Part shown: positions 17,168-27,741 of the stretch, piece by piece | Layout: every line of letters starts with the position of its first letter | How positions within the stretch are numbered: position 1 is the stretch's first letter | DNA from: Oscillospiraceae bacterium | GTDB lineage: Bacteria > Bacillota > Clostridia > Oscillospirales > Oscillospiraceae | Reading direction: 5' to 3' | Assembly: GCA_009786445.1 (NCBI GenBank) | Contig: WQTE01000011.1 | Location: 1 to 41,072 of the forward strand | DNA: 41,072 nucleotides | Notes under the pieces: model-generated | Seen by the model: only the letters and a program-made list of their open reading frames with translations | Told to the model about the DNA's origin: nothing | Database searches by the model: none | Translations under genes and position numbers: made by a program

Positions 17168-18997
17168 CTATGTGCGGCTTTTATCACTATACTCGCATGG
17201 ACCGAAAACTATTTCACCGCTTGAAACGCGGAAAGTGGCGAATCCAATTTCGTCGTTTACCTTATAAGAGCTCGAACCTATCGTTATGCGCGAACCGGCA
17301 AATGCCGTGTGAATCGCATGAACCCTGCTTTCTGAAGCGTGTGACAACTCTTCTTTTAGTTGCTCCAGCTCATGTTTGAATGCCTCTTTATCATCTGTGT
17401 TTATTTTTCTGTTTTCCACTCCGGAAATGTGGAGTTTTTCCCACATCGCCTGATCCATTGTCCCTTTTGACTTTTCAAGATATGCATCGAGTTGGTCGAG
17501 TTTTACCAAATCTGCATTAATCCGCTCCAGTTCCTTTTCAATGAGGGCAATGCGCGTACGTTTTATGGGCATAAATCCGACCTCAATCTCGGTTCTGGTA
17601 TTTGAGATTGCGCCTATGTAGTTTGCCACTATATCCCCTGTTGCCGCAACGTGTCCGCCTATTATCGCACCTCTTTTTCCCAGCGCATGAAGCGTACTTC
17701 CCGTCTCAACACGGCTGTGAATGCAGACATCGAGTTTAACAGGTCCGTCGGCAACAATTGTTCCACGCTCCGCATACAGTACGGTAACACTTCCTCCCGA
17801 CTCAATACGGCCTTTACTGGACCCTTGCAGACCGCCCTTTACTTCAACATTTCCCTTTGCAATGAGCGTCGCTGCTTCGACTCCACCTTCAACGGTGATT
17901 CTGTCTGTGGCTTTTATTGTGTTTCCTGATCTCACACTTCCCGTTACATGGACACTGCCGTCAAAATCTATATTACCTACACTCATATCGCAGTCGCCGT
18001 TAACTTTGTATATATTTGATACGTTGATTGAGTTGTTTATGTAGTCCACCATGCCCGAACTTGCCGAGTACATCTCAGTTTTTTCCGGATTCATCGTGAT
18101 GTTTTTACCTCTCGGGAGCATGGTTTCTTTTCCCGGTTTTTGCTTTATGGGATTGCCTTTGACTGTAATGCCCGGAGTGCCTTCGGTAGCCCCGGTCTTT
18201 GTGACCAGCAGTTGACCTTCCGTGACAGGAACATATAAGTCCAATGAGCGGTAATCGACTCTGCCGTGCCCAATTTCTCTTGGCCGTCCCGTCCTCTCGT
18301 CTGTTGCGAAGTGGAAAATCAGCTTTCCGTCCTCTCCGTCTATCGGTTCCGTTGCTTTTGCCACGGTTACTTGTCTGTTGTAAACCTTCGCCTCCAGCAA
18401 GATTTTAAGTTCATTGTCGTCAATGCCATGCACAACACCTGCTTTACTCAGCATTTGTTTTGCATTTTCCGGTGTAATGGAAGCTCCGCCGGGTTCCGGC
18501 GCTAAAAGCCTTGCCATGGCTTCCCTTTCATCGCCTGTAATTAAAACACTTATATCTTCACCATAGATGTGTTCATTTTGCGGAGGTGCAATTTTTGAGC
18601 GGCCGCGACCCGCTTCCGTGACTTTTTGTACAGCCGCTATATTCAAACCGGAAATATTTTTACGTCCCAGATGATGCGACAAAACTTTACTGTCAAATTC
18701 TTCCCCTATGCCACGTTTTGGGTAAACTTCAAGATAAACACCATCTTGCTCATAATAGAGAGTAAAAAAGGCCTTTAAATTAACCGTCTTGCGCGGTTCT
18801 TCATCTATTACAAGCAGTTCCCAGTTTTTTTCCTCTCCACCCTCGGTTACTACTTCTATTGTGAGCTGTGTAGTCTCGCAAGCAAAGTATTCCAAAGCAA
18901 GCGCCTGTGCGCGTTCTAGTGTATCTGCAAAAAAATACTTAGCTTTCAACGTATGCACCTCGCTCTCTGTATAAGAGGTTGTGGAATAGACAGGCAC
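17168..18997 (-). CDS. DUF342/FapA-family polymer-forming protein
   Basis: 609 aa; TEGTPGITVKGNPIKQKPGKETMLPRGKNI followed by beta-helix repeats (VEGGVEAATLIAKGNVEVKGGLQGSSKGRIESGGSVTVLYAERGTIVADG). Confidence 0.88.
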   Translation of the reverse strand: MPVYSTTSYTESEVHTLKAKYFFADTLERAQALALEYFACETTQLTIEVVTEGGEEKNWELLVIDEEPRKTVNLKAFFTLYYEQDGVYLEVYPKRGIGEEFDSKVLSHHLGRKNISGLNIAAVQKVTEAGRGRSKIAPPQNEHIYGEDISVLITGDEREAMARLLAPEPGGASITPENAKQMLSKAGVVHGIDDNELKILLEAKVYNRQVTVAKATEPIDGEDGKLIFHFATDERTGRPREIGHGRVDYRSLDLYVPVTEGQLLVTKTGATEGTPGITVKGNPIKQKPGKETMLPRGKNITMNPEKTEMYSASSGMVDYINNSINVSNIYKVNGDCDMSVGNIDFDGSVHVTGSVRSGNTIKATDRITVEGGVEAATLIAKGNVEVKGGLQGSSKGRIESGGSVTVLYAERGTIVADGPVKLDVCIHSRVETGSTLHALGKRGAIIGGHVAATGDIVANYIGAISNTRTEIEVGFMPIKRTRIALIEKELERINADLVKLDQLDAYLEKSKGTMDQAMWEKLHISGVENRKINTDDKEAFKHELEQLKEELSHASESRVHAIHTAFAGSRITIGSSSYKVNDEIGFATFRVSSGEIVFGPCEYSDKSRT

Positions 18998-19034
18998 ACC
19001 ACACCCCCTGCATTGACTGCGTTGACCTTTTCGG

Positions 19035-19808
19035 TCAAATCACCTTTTCCAGCTTTACCCTCATTTTTGTCAGCACTTTGGAGTGAATTTGTGAAACCCG
19101 AGATTCTGTTACTTGGAGTATGTCTGCTATCTCTTTGAGCAACAAACCATCGTAATAGTATAAAGAGATTACCATTCGCTCTTTTTCGGGGAGAGAATCA
19201 ATGACTTCCACAAGAATTTCTTTTTTTTCTTTTTCGATAAGTTCATCTTCCGGACTCTTCTCATCTACAGCTCTTATTTCAGCTTCAGCATTACCTGTAC
19301 CGAGTGCATCTTCAAAATTGATAAGATTAAACATATGTGACTGATTGAGAACCTTATGCACCTGATCAACGGGCAATCCGACTTTATCTGCCACTTCCTG
19401 ATCAACTACCTGCCCCGGATTTTTAGCTTCAAACTCCTCGTAAGCGTTTGTTATAGCTGTTATTTTCTTTCGCAGACTCGGCGATGCCCAATCTTGAGAC
19501 CGCATATAATCGAGTATCTCGCCTCTTACGCGGGTCACTGCATAAGTCTCAAACTTAACCTCATGCTTAAGCGAAAACTTATCAACAGCATCAATGAGCC
19601 CAATCATTCCGCAACTGACCAAATCATCATACTCGTTATAGTCATTATATTTTGGCATCATGCGCCTGACTATCCACTTTACCAGATAGCCGTAGTGGAT
19701 TAGCAGTTCGTCTTTTGCCCCGGTTTCGCCTTGTTCCTTGAAAGCAATCCACAACTGCCCTATTTCTTCAGGTGTCAGTTTGTGTTTTGTTTCAGCCATT
19801 TGCGTCAT
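19035..19808 (-). CDS. sigD: Flagellar RNA polymerase sigma factor SigD/FliA (sigma-28)
   Basis: YDDLVSCGMIGLIDAVDKFSLKHEVKFETYAVTRVRGEILDYMRSQDWASPSLRKK and region 4 LPEKERMVISLYYYDGLLLKEIADILQVTESRVSQIHSKVLTKMR. Start trimmed to MTQMAETK. Confidence 0.96.
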   Translation of the reverse strand: MTQMAETKHKLTPEEIGQLWIAFKEQGETGAKDELLIHYGYLVKWIVRRMMPKYNDYNEYDDLVSCGMIGLIDAVDKFSLKHEVKFETYAVTRVRGEILDYMRSQDWASPSLRKKITAITNAYEEFEAKNPGQVVDQEVADKVGLPVDQVHKVLNQSHMFNLINFEDALGTGNAEAEIRAVDEKSPEDELIEKEKKEILVEVIDSLPEKERMVISLYYYDGLLLKEIADILQVTESRVSQIHSKVLTKMRVKLEKVI

Positions 19809-19812
19809 CCTC

Positions 19813-20565
19813 TCAATTGAATCCTCTCTTGCTTTTGATTTGTCTTTGCTGTTCAATGAGTACGTATCTTGCAATTTTTTCGTTTACTGTTTTTATTTCA
19901 TCAAGAAAACTAAGCCCTACGTGGTTTATCTTTGTATTATTCAACGGTATACATCTTCGTACAACCGCTCTAAGAGTAATTGACGGAGTTCTTTTAATGC
20001 GTACAGACCCACCGATTACTTCTGAAGTGTTGTCTAAATCCATACCCAAAAAATACTCATCACCTATAGTATAAACTTTTTTGCTGGATAATGCTATACC
20101 TTTTATGCTAATATCTCTGCTTGCAACCGTTTCTAGTACCTTTAAGACACTTCCTGGGTCAACTATATCAGGGTTATTTAGATCTGCTGACGTAAAATTA
20201 CTGTCATACTCATAGACCACCACTGCCACAGTCGCCGCCAAACGATATGCTTCTCTACGTTGATTTCTCTCTGCTTTTGTCTCCTGTTGCAACCACATGT
20301 AGCGTATCGCACCGCGTTTCTCAAGTGCTAAAACTCTCATCTGCACAATATATCTGCCGCTCTCACGATAAAAAACCAAGTAGATGACATCATTTTGAGA
20401 GACATACATATATCTACCCTTTCTGTGGGGTACGCTTACGAGAAAAGGCCCGTCATCAAGCCTGTCTTCTACCATTGACCTATAGACTTGTCCGTCTGAT
20501 GATACAACATCAACTTTATCGCCGATTACAAGTATATCTTCGGAAATGTCTCTATTCTTTGCCAT
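19813..20565 (-). CDS. PilZ/YcgR-family flagellar brake protein
   Basis: YcgR-N-like N-terminus and PilZ motifs RNQRREAYR and DISIKG. Start trimmed to MAKNRD, which removes a large overlap with flhG. Confidence 0.88.
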   Translation of the reverse strand: MAKNRDISEDILVIGDKVDVVSSDGQVYRSMVEDRLDDGPFLVSVPHRKGRYMYVSQNDVIYLVFYRESGRYIVQMRVLALEKRGAIRYMWLQQETKAERNQRREAYRLAATVAVVVYEYDSNFTSADLNNPDIVDPGSVLKVLETVASRDISIKGIALSSKKVYTIGDEYFLGMDLDNTSEVIGGSVRIKRTPSITLRAVVRRCIPLNNTKINHVGLSFLDEIKTVNEKIARYVLIEQQRQIKSKRGFN

Positions 20566-20584
20566 AGTAGATAGTCCTTTTGTT

Positions 20585-21442
20585 TTATGTTCTTGCCACG
20601 CCGAGCATTCTGGAGAATACTTTTGAGAGAATGCCCGTAGAAACACTTGGGGTCTCAATATCGAGAATGGCTCTCGCGATAGTATCTACCTCTCTTGACG
20701 TCACGCTTTGAGGGTCGCTTACCGTTATCGGGATTTGTCGTTTTATTGTTGCCGTAATGTGGTGATTATAAGATATAAGCCCCAGAGGATTGATGTTTTT
20801 CCCCAGATGTCTGCCGCAAACGTCCACAAATCCTGTTTGGACACTTTGAGCTTCTCTCATGTTTTCACATTTGTTTGCGACAACATGTAAAGGATGAGTT
20901 GCATTGTGCTTAACTATAGTTTTAACCAGAGCGTATGCATCGAGTACCGAAGTAGGTTCTGCTGTGGTTACGACAATTGTTTCAGATGAAGCCAAAAGCA
21001 CCTGCATAATCGTGTTGTTGACACCGGCTCCTGCATCCATTATGATAACATCAATCGGAGCATCTATGTGAACTATTTTTGCGAGCAGCTCGGATAGCTG
21101 GTACTCGTCCATGTTTATGAGGTCCCCAACACCGGATCCTCCCGAAATAAAACGCACACCTTCATGTCCAAGCTGAATAATTTCATGTAGTGTCTTTTCG
21201 CCTTTTAAGAAGTAACTCAAATCAAGCCTTGTGGTGATACCCAACATGACATCTACATTTGCCAGTCCGAAATCGGCATCAAGGATTAGTACACGGACAC
21301 CGAGTCTGCTCATTGTTATGGCAAGATTCACAGCTAAACTCGACTTCCCAACGCCGCCTTTTCCGCTCGCTATGGATATAACCCTGATGTTTCGGGTTCT
21401 TCCCATAAGGTCTCTTAAATTTTGAGCTTGATCTATTATCAT
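20585..21442 (-). CDS. flhG: FlhG/YlxH MinD-like ATPase
   Basis: VISIASGKGGVGKSSLAVNLAITMSRLGVRVLILDADFGLANVDVMLGI, adjacent to flhF. Confidence 0.95.
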   Translation of the reverse strand: MIIDQAQNLRDLMGRTRNIRVISIASGKGGVGKSSLAVNLAITMSRLGVRVLILDADFGLANVDVMLGITTRLDLSYFLKGEKTLHEIIQLGHEGVRFISGGSGVGDLINMDEYQLSELLAKIVHIDAPIDVIIMDAGAGVNNTIMQVLLASSETIVVTTAEPTSVLDAYALVKTIVKHNATHPLHVVANKCENMREAQSVQTGFVDVCGRHLGKNINPLGLISYNHHITATIKRQIPITVSDPQSVTSREVDTIARAILDIETPSVSTGILSKVFSRMLGVART

Positions 21443-21498
21443 AATTATACCATATTCGTCAATAATTTTCCACTTTTTTTCTTAACACGATTTTTTTG

Positions 21499-22641
21499 TT
21501 ATCTTACAATCTTTTTTACGATTGAATCAACGTCAACAACTTCGATGTCGTCGGGTACATTTTGCCCTGTCGTCACGTACGCCAACGGCTTGCGAGTATA
21601 CCAACTGATGTTCAAAACTGCCCCCCTGTGCCGTGTTTCGTCCATCTTTGTCACCATCACTCTGTAGTCGTCAACAAAACCGTAAGTATCGGTTATTTCT
21701 TTTATCGATGCAAAGCCCGTTGTGGCTGAGAGGCAAAGCAAAATATCTTCGGGCCGGAGCACTCGCATAAACTCCAGTATATCGTCTTTATGCTGCTCGT
21801 CACCCGGTCTTTTGCCCGCTGTGTCTACAAAGATTATGTCTCTGTCTGACATACTTGCGAGGGTTTCTTCCAGTTCATCCGGGTAATAAACCATCCCCAG
21901 CGGAACTCCTAATATATCAGCATATGTCTGTAGCTGTTCCTGTGCGCCGATGCGGTACGTGTCAGTGTTTATGATTCCGACTTTTTTTCGCTGTTTTACG
22001 GAAAAATCTGCCGCAAGTTTGACTATACTTGTTGTTTTCCCAACACCTGTCGGTCCAAGAACTAAAATGACTTTTTGTGAAAATTTCTTGTGCAGTATCG
22101 GCTCTGACCTTCCCATTTGCTCGTGCATGAGATGTTCCAGTATTTCGTGCGCATTAGTGCCCTGCTGTGTACGGAGCATTTGCTCTGTCTGCTTTGCCAG
22201 CGAATGCGCAAGTTCTTCCCTCACTTGCTCTTCGAGCATTTTTGTGAGGAGTTGTTGCACTTCGTCCGTGTAATCATATGTCACATCGCGCTTTATGAAC
22301 GTGAATTTTTCCATAAAGTCGGTAAGTGTTTTTTCAAACGAGTCAATTCGTTTTTCCAGTTGCTGCGTACCGGCTACGGGAGCCGACTGCCTCTCGTACC
22401 ATTTTTCTTTCTGGGGTGCAGGAGGAGTTTCCGTATTTAGTGTATTATTTTTTACTACTGCGGGTGATTTTGACGGATCATATGCAAATTGTACTTCTAT
22501 TATGGGTTTGGTAAACAAGTTTTTAAACCCCTTTCTCCGTACTTTAGTGCTGCCAAGCATAACCGCATCCGACCCAAGTTCACGGATTGCGGCATCCATA
22601 GCCTGTTTCATGTTATTTGCACGATAACGTTTTACCTGCAT
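21499..22641 (-). CDS. flhF: SRP-type GTPase FlhF
   Basis: MQVKRYRANNMKQAMDAAIRELGSDAVMLGSTKVRRKGF; G1 LVLGPTGVGKTTSIVKLAA; IIFVDTAGKRPGD; VTKMDETRHRG. Confidence 0.96.
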   Translation of the reverse strand: MQVKRYRANNMKQAMDAAIRELGSDAVMLGSTKVRRKGFKNLFTKPIIEVQFAYDPSKSPAVVKNNTLNTETPPAPQKEKWYERQSAPVAGTQQLEKRIDSFEKTLTDFMEKFTFIKRDVTYDYTDEVQQLLTKMLEEQVREELAHSLAKQTEQMLRTQQGTNAHEILEHLMHEQMGRSEPILHKKFSQKVILVLGPTGVGKTTSIVKLAADFSVKQRKKVGIINTDTYRIGAQEQLQTYADILGVPLGMVYYPDELEETLASMSDRDIIFVDTAGKRPGDEQHKDDILEFMRVLRPEDILLCLSATTGFASIKEITDTYGFVDDYRVMVTKMDETRHRGAVLNISWYTRKPLAYVTTGQNVPDDIEVVDVDSIVKKIVR

Positions 22642-22655
22642 TTTCTAACCTCTTC

Positions 22656-24698
22656 TTATTGTAGTGACACTGTGCCTTCGGAAAGAACTTCTACGCCGCT
22701 GTCGATTTCGTTGTATGACAAAACTGCCAGTTCCGGCGAAATTTGCTCTGCAATTTTTCTAAACTGCCGTCTCACCAGCGGAGAAGTGAGAATTACCGGT
22801 GTCCTGCCCTTGTTTTTCATGTTTTCTATTATAGCCCTGAGTTTGTCAAATATTGAGTGTACCTGTGTGGGCTCTATAGCAAGATATGAACCGTGCTCCG
22901 ATTGTTTGGTGCTCTCTATTATGAGCTGCTCAAGGGACGGGTCAAGCGTTATGACATAGGCGACATCTTCGGGTATGAAGCGCTTCGATATCGAGCGTTT
23001 GAGTGCCTGACGTACATATTCGGTGAGCATATCCGGGTCTCTTGTGAGTGTGCCGTAATCGCCGAGCGCTTCGATAATTGATGCCATGTCGCGAATAGGA
23101 ATATTTTCCGAGAGCAGGTTTGCGAGGATTTTTTGTATCTCTCCGAGAGAAAACAGTTTTGGAACAACTTCGTCCACGAGCGCGGGTTGCGTTTTTTTGA
23201 GGTTATCAACTAAAGTCTGTACTTGCTGACGGTTAAGCAGCTCATGACCGTAGCGTTTGATTATCTCTGTGAGATGCGTTGCTATGACAGATGGCGGGTC
23301 AACAGTTGAGTAACCCAGAATTTCCGCCTCGTCACGGTCGCTCTTTGGAATCCATAGTGCAGGAAGTCCAAAGGTTGGTTCAACAGTCGGTATACCGTAG
23401 ATTTCTTCCTCTACTTCACCGCTGCTGAGTGCAAGCAGATGGTCAGCCATGACTTCACCTTTTGCAATTTCTACGCCCTTTATCTTAATCGAGTACTCGT
23501 TTGTGCCGAGTTGAATGTTGTCTCTGAGCCTGATGGCAGGGACAATAACCCCCATATCTATGGCGCATTGCCGCCTTATCATAACCACACGGTCAAGCAA
23601 GTCACCACCCTGAGACACATCTACCATAGGCACTATTCCGTAGCCAAATTCCAGCTCTATGGGGTCAACTTGCAGCAAAGCCGTAACACTCTCGGGCTTG
23701 CGTTTTTCCTCCGCTGCCACTTCCTCTTCGATGTGCTCTTCAACAACTTCTTCCTTTTTTATTCTGCCGCTTACTATATAACCCAGCACCATGAGTATAA
23801 TCGCTATAACCCACATCGGTATAGTCGGCAGACCCGGCATAAGACTGACAAGAATCAAAAGGATTCCGCCCATAATCAGGGCATGTGGTTGACTGAGTAT
23901 CTGCCTTGACATTTCAGAACCAAATGTCCCCTCTCCCCCGGAACGCGTTATGATGATACCGGAAGCTGTGGACACGAGCAGTGCAGGGATTTGAGTGATT
24001 AGACCATCGCCTATTGTGGCAAGTGTGAAAATTTGCGCTATTTCTCCAATATCTTCATCCATCGTCAAAACGCCCATGACTATGCCGCCTATGGCGTTTA
24101 TGAATGTTATGAGCAGACCTGCGATTGCATCACCTTTAATAAACTTACTGGCACCGTCCATTGCTCCGTGGAAGTCCGCTTCGTCTTGAATTTTTTGGCG
24201 GCGCTCACGTGCCTGATTTTCATCTATGAAACCGCTGTTCAGGTCAGCATCAATCGCCATTTGTTTACCGGGCATCGCATCGAGTGTAAATCTGGCACTG
24301 ACTTCTGCGACACGCTCGGCACCTTTGGTGATAACCATAAATTGAACTATGAGGATTACTATAAAAGCTATGATACCAACGGCAAGATTACCACCGACAA
24401 CAACTTGACCAAACGCAGCGATGATTTGACCCGCATCACCTTCGTTGCCGAGAATCAGGCGCGTGGAGGCGAGGTTCAAACCGAGCCTGAATACAGTTAT
24501 AAACAAAAGCACTGTCGGGAATACCGAGAAGTCAACAGGGTCTTTGATGTACAAAGAAAACAGGAGTATAATTATGCAAACAGCCATGTTGATTATGAGC
24601 AAAAAGTCCATCAACGTAGTGTTTGGAGGGAATATTATGATAACCAATATAGCAAGCAATATCAAAGCCAGCACGACATCTGATATTTTAAGTTTCAT
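22656..24698 (-). CDS. flhA: Flagellar export gate protein FlhA
   Basis: 680 aa; multi-TM N-terminus with PTVLLFITVFRLGLNLASTRLIL and FHIPEP-type signature RFTLDAMPGKQMAIDADLNSGFI. Confidence 0.98.
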   Translation of the reverse strand: MKLKISDVVLALILLAILVIIIFPPNTTLMDFLLIINMAVCIIILLFSLYIKDPVDFSVFPTVLLFITVFRLGLNLASTRLILGNEGDAGQIIAAFGQVVVGGNLAVGIIAFIVILIVQFMVITKGAERVAEVSARFTLDAMPGKQMAIDADLNSGFIDENQARERRQKIQDEADFHGAMDGASKFIKGDAIAGLLITFINAIGGIVMGVLTMDEDIGEIAQIFTLATIGDGLITQIPALLVSTASGIIITRSGGEGTFGSEMSRQILSQPHALIMGGILLILVSLMPGLPTIPMWVIAIILMVLGYIVSGRIKKEEVVEEHIEEEVAAEEKRKPESVTALLQVDPIELEFGYGIVPMVDVSQGGDLLDRVVMIRRQCAIDMGVIVPAIRLRDNIQLGTNEYSIKIKGVEIAKGEVMADHLLALSSGEVEEEIYGIPTVEPTFGLPALWIPKSDRDEAEILGYSTVDPPSVIATHLTEIIKRYGHELLNRQQVQTLVDNLKKTQPALVDEVVPKLFSLGEIQKILANLLSENIPIRDMASIIEALGDYGTLTRDPDMLTEYVRQALKRSISKRFIPEDVAYVITLDPSLEQLIIESTKQSEHGSYLAIEPTQVHSIFDKLRAIIENMKNKGRTPVILTSPLVRRQFRKIAEQISPELAVLSYNEIDSGVEVLSEGTVSLQ

Positions 24699-24800
24699 AG
24701 CTGTTCACCTCCTTCAGTAGGTTTGTATTAGTCGAGCAGATGATGGGCGGTTTGCGGAGTCTTTTTCGAGTGAACAATGGAGAGAAGACCGTTGGTGCGG

Positions 24801-25877
24801 TTATCGTATTTTGCCCTTTTGGCGGTAGACAAATACCAGTATATCGGCGACTGCTTGGTAGAGGTCTGCGGGGATTTCATCGTCTACTTCGCAGGCTTTG
24901 AAAAGAGCTTGTGCGAGCGGTGGGTTTTCTACAATCTGGATACCGTGCTCCGTTGCCGTTTCTCTGATTTTTCGTGCTATATAGTCTTGACCCTTTGCCA
25001 GAACCCGCGGCGCACTTGCCGTTGCATCATCGTAGCCAAGTGCTACGGCGTAGTGGGTGGGGTTTGTTATGACAACATCGGCTTCGGGAACCTTGCTCAT
25101 CATGCGCATCGCGCTCATCTGCATTTGTTTTTGCCTTATCTTGCCTTTTATCTTGGGGTCACCTTCGGTATTTTTAAACTCATCTTTGACCTCCTGCTTT
25201 GTCATTTTCAAGTCTTTTTCATATTTCCACCATTGATACAGAAAGTCGGCAATCGAGATGAAGACCATGGCAATGCACATTTCAAGCGCCATCATGAAGG
25301 CATCTCTCATTATGTTTATGACCGAGCCCTCGATATCGTGTCCGATGTATGCGGCAAAGGTCTCCAGCAGAGTTGTGTAGCGGTTATATGCCACGAGTCC
25401 GACTACTATGACCTTTAAAAGATTTTTTGCGAGTTCTACCAGCTTTTTTGGGGAAATCATCTCTTTAAAGCCGTTTATCGGGTTTAGCTTGTCAAACTTC
25501 GGCTGGAGCGGCTGTGTTGTGAAAAGAAATCCAACTTGGAGAAAATTTGCTGCTACACCGGCAAGCAAAGCCACACCCAGAAGCGGAAAAACAGCAGTAA
25601 ACAAGCTGAGCATCACGCGAGCTAAAATACCTAAAACTTCACCTTCTGTCATTCCTATATGCGCATTTTGCATATTGTGCGGCGAGAGAAATTCAAAGTA
25701 TACCGCCTGCATATTACCAAGGAAAGTAGGGCCTATAGCGAGCAATAATCCGAACATTATTACGGTACATAACGTGGTGTTTACCTCAGTGCTTCGGCGC
25801 ACTTGACCTTTTTTCCGCGCATCCTTGCGCTTTTTACCGGTCGCTTTTTCTGTTTTTTCGCCGCCGCCGCCGCCCAT
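24801..25877 (-). CDS. flhB: Flagellar export switch protein FlhB
   Basis: EKTEKATGKKRKDARKKGQV and autocleavage motif VVITNPTHYAVALGYD. Confidence 0.98.
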   Translation of the reverse strand: MGGGGGEKTEKATGKKRKDARKKGQVRRSTEVNTTLCTVIMFGLLLAIGPTFLGNMQAVYFEFLSPHNMQNAHIGMTEGEVLGILARVMLSLFTAVFPLLGVALLAGVAANFLQVGFLFTTQPLQPKFDKLNPINGFKEMISPKKLVELAKNLLKVIVVGLVAYNRYTTLLETFAAYIGHDIEGSVINIMRDAFMMALEMCIAMVFISIADFLYQWWKYEKDLKMTKQEVKDEFKNTEGDPKIKGKIRQKQMQMSAMRMMSKVPEADVVITNPTHYAVALGYDDATASAPRVLAKGQDYIARKIRETATEHGIQIVENPPLAQALFKACEVDDEIPADLYQAVADILVFVYRQKGKIR

Positions 25878-25892
25878 CGTCTCACCTGCCTT

Positions 25893-26702
25893 TTAAGGTT
25901 GGTCTACTGCTGCTCCCTCTGCGAAAGCTCCGAACATCAATTCTATGCCTAGAAACAGCTCTGTGAATATTCTATCTGTGAATCCTGCAAAAACCGGCAA
26001 TGAGAAAGAAAAAACTATTAAACCAACGAGCATCTTCAGAGGAATGCCTACTACAAACATATGTATCTGCGGAACAGCTCTCATCATCATACCAAAGCCT
26101 ATTTCAAGCGTGAGCCCTGATGCAAGTATCGGCAAAGCCATCATTATACCGAGTAAAAACGAGCGAATAAACACTTCAAGCGCTGCAAGACCTATCGCAT
26201 ATGATATTACCAGTGAACCAATCGGCATTGCATCAATAGTGATATGCACTATTTCTATAAGCCTTAAATGTCCGTTTACAAGGAAAAACAGTATGAGCAT
26301 CATTATGTTAAGCAAGTTACCCATCATGGGGACTTGGGTCTGGTTTTGCGCATCAAACACGTTTACAATACCGAAGCCTATTTGCATATCTATTAGTTGA
26401 CCTGCGGTAAATGCCGTCATGGAAAAGAAGATGTTTGTCACATATGCCAGTGCCATTCCCAGTAGTAGTTCCGCTGCACACAGCAGTATAAATCCCATGA
26501 GGGTGGCGTAATAAATATTTTCAACCTGCGGGAATCTGATAAAAAACATGAAACCCAGTGACAGTGACAAGCCTATTTTTGCCATATTCGGGACATTTAC
26601 TCTACCAAAAATAGGGGAACTAATAACGAGCCCGCTCACTCTGAACATGATGAGGATAAAATAATCCGCATGTGCTAAAACTAAGTTTGCCGCTGGAAAC
26701 AT
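25893..26702 (-). CDS. fliR: Flagellar export protein FliR
   Basis: Multi-TM protein: FILIMFRVSGLVISSPIFGRVNVPNMAKIGLSLSLGFM...NIFFSMTAFTAGQLIDMQIGFGIVNVFDAQ. Confidence 0.96.
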   Translation of the reverse strand: MFPAANLVLAHADYFILIMFRVSGLVISSPIFGRVNVPNMAKIGLSLSLGFMFFIRFPQVENIYYATLMGFILLCAAELLLGMALAYVTNIFFSMTAFTAGQLIDMQIGFGIVNVFDAQNQTQVPMMGNLLNIMMLILFFLVNGHLRLIEIVHITIDAMPIGSLVISYAIGLAALEVFIRSFLLGIMMALPILASGLTLEIGFGMMMRAVPQIHMFVVGIPLKMLVGLIVFSFSLPVFAGFTDRIFTELFLGIELMFGAFAEGAAVDQP

Positions 26703-26716
26703 TTTCTTTCCCCTGT

Positions 26717-26992
26717 CTATTGAATCATCATTGAGCCTACGGAATCAAAAAGTCTCACTACAAAGCCTCCGATATTGCTGAAAATGAAACTGCCGAATAT
26801 AATCAGGGCAAGCATAACGGTGACTATTTTTGGCACGAAAGCGAGAGTCTGTTCGTTGATTTGTGTGGTCGCTTGGAAAATTGAGACTATCAGACCGACG
26901 ACCATCGCCACAATAAGCATCGGCGCAGCGCTTATAACAACTGTTGTGACTGCCTGCGTTATTATGGATATAACATCCCCTTGAGAAATCAT
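26717..26992 (-). CDS. fliQ: Flagellar export protein FliQ
   Basis: MISQGDVISIITQAVTTVVISAAPMLIVAMVVGLIVSIFQATTQINEQTLAFVPKIVTVML. Start corrected from 27091 to 26992. Confidence 0.96.
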   Translation of the reverse strand: MISQGDVISIITQAVTTVVISAAPMLIVAMVVGLIVSIFQATTQINEQTLAFVPKIVTVMLALIIFGSFIFSNIGGFVVRLFDSVGSMMIQ

Positions 26993-27019
26993 TGTAGAGT
27001 CTCCTTTAATCTGTCCGGC

Positions 27020-27043
27020 GGGACAACTGCCATCGTCCCTTAC
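27020..27043. repeat. Short palindromic repeat in the fliP-fliQ gap, abutting the fliP stop
   Basis: GGGACAACTGCCATCGTCCCTTAC; its TTA is the complement of the fliP TAA stop. Confidence 0.65.
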
Positions 27044-27741
27044 GTTACCTGCACAAATGTATCCAGCATCGTACCTATAATGAGCTGCCAACCATCAATC
27101 ATAACAAATAGTAAAACCTTAAACGGCAGTGATATCATAGCGGGCGGGAGCATCATCATACCCAAAGCCATCAGTGTACTTGCAACTATCATATCAATTA
27201 CGATAAACGGCAAATATATGAAAAAGCCCAAAAACATCGCATGTTTTATTTCACTTGTGATAAATGCCGGAATCAGAATAGAGTTTGGGACGTCATATAT
27301 GTCGTCAAATTCTTCGCCCGAAAGGTTTATGAAGAAGTTGAGGTCTGTCTCAAACACCTGCGAAAGCATAAAATCTCGCATCGGATCCATTGCCGCTTCT
27401 AAAAACTCATCCTGAGTCATATAACCTTCCGTAAACGGAACGTAGGCATCCTCGTATACCCTTGCAAAGATAGGCTGCATGACAAAAAATGTAAGGAATA
27501 ACGCGAGACCTATAAGAACTTGGTTTGGAGGTGTCTGCTGCATACCGAGCGCTTGACGGACAAACGAGAGGACTATGATAATCCTGGTGAAGCCCGTGAG
27601 CATCATCAAAATTGATGGCAGAAGAGTCAAAATCGTTAGCAGGATAACGATGTCAGTCGCCTGTGCCCCTTCACCAAAGAGCGTATTGACTATCTCGTTT
27701 ATCGTGCCTACATTGTCTACATTGTCAATATCTATTGGCAT
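27040..27741 (-). CDS. fliP: Flagellar export protein FliP
   Basis: LTLLPSILMMLTGFTRIIIVLSFVRQALGMQQTPPNQVLIGLALFLTFFVM and GMMMLPPAMISLPFKVLLFVMIDGWQLI. Confidence 0.98.
   Translation of the reverse strand: MPIDIDNVDNVGTINEIVNTLFGEGAQATDIVILLTILTLLPSILMMLTGFTRIIIVLSFVRQALGMQQTPPNQVLIGLALFLTFFVMQPIFARVYEDAYVPFTEGYMTQDEFLEAAMDPMRDFMLSQVFETDLNFFINLSGEEFDDIYDVPNSILIPAFITSEIKHAMFLGFFIYLPFIVIDMIVASTLMALGMMMLPPAMISLPFKVLLFVMIDGWQLIIGTMLDTFVQVT

Noticed and set aside
18500-18997. Possible diverged internal repeats in the DUF342 protein as a mobile element
   Set aside because: The repeated Gly/Val pattern is the expected beta-helix periodicity of FapA/DUF342 proteins at protein level, with no nucleotide palindromes.
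20566-20658. N-terminal extension of the PilZ protein overlapping flhG
   Set aside because: Overlaps the flhG C-terminus out of frame; MAKNRD at 20565 gives normal spacing.
26993-27091. N-terminal extension of FliQ in the ORF track (MAAHYRYDAGYICAGNVRDDGSCPAGQIKGDST)
   Set aside because: Overlaps the fliP 3' end and the palindromic repeat at 27020-27043; canonical FliQ starts at MISQGDV (26992).
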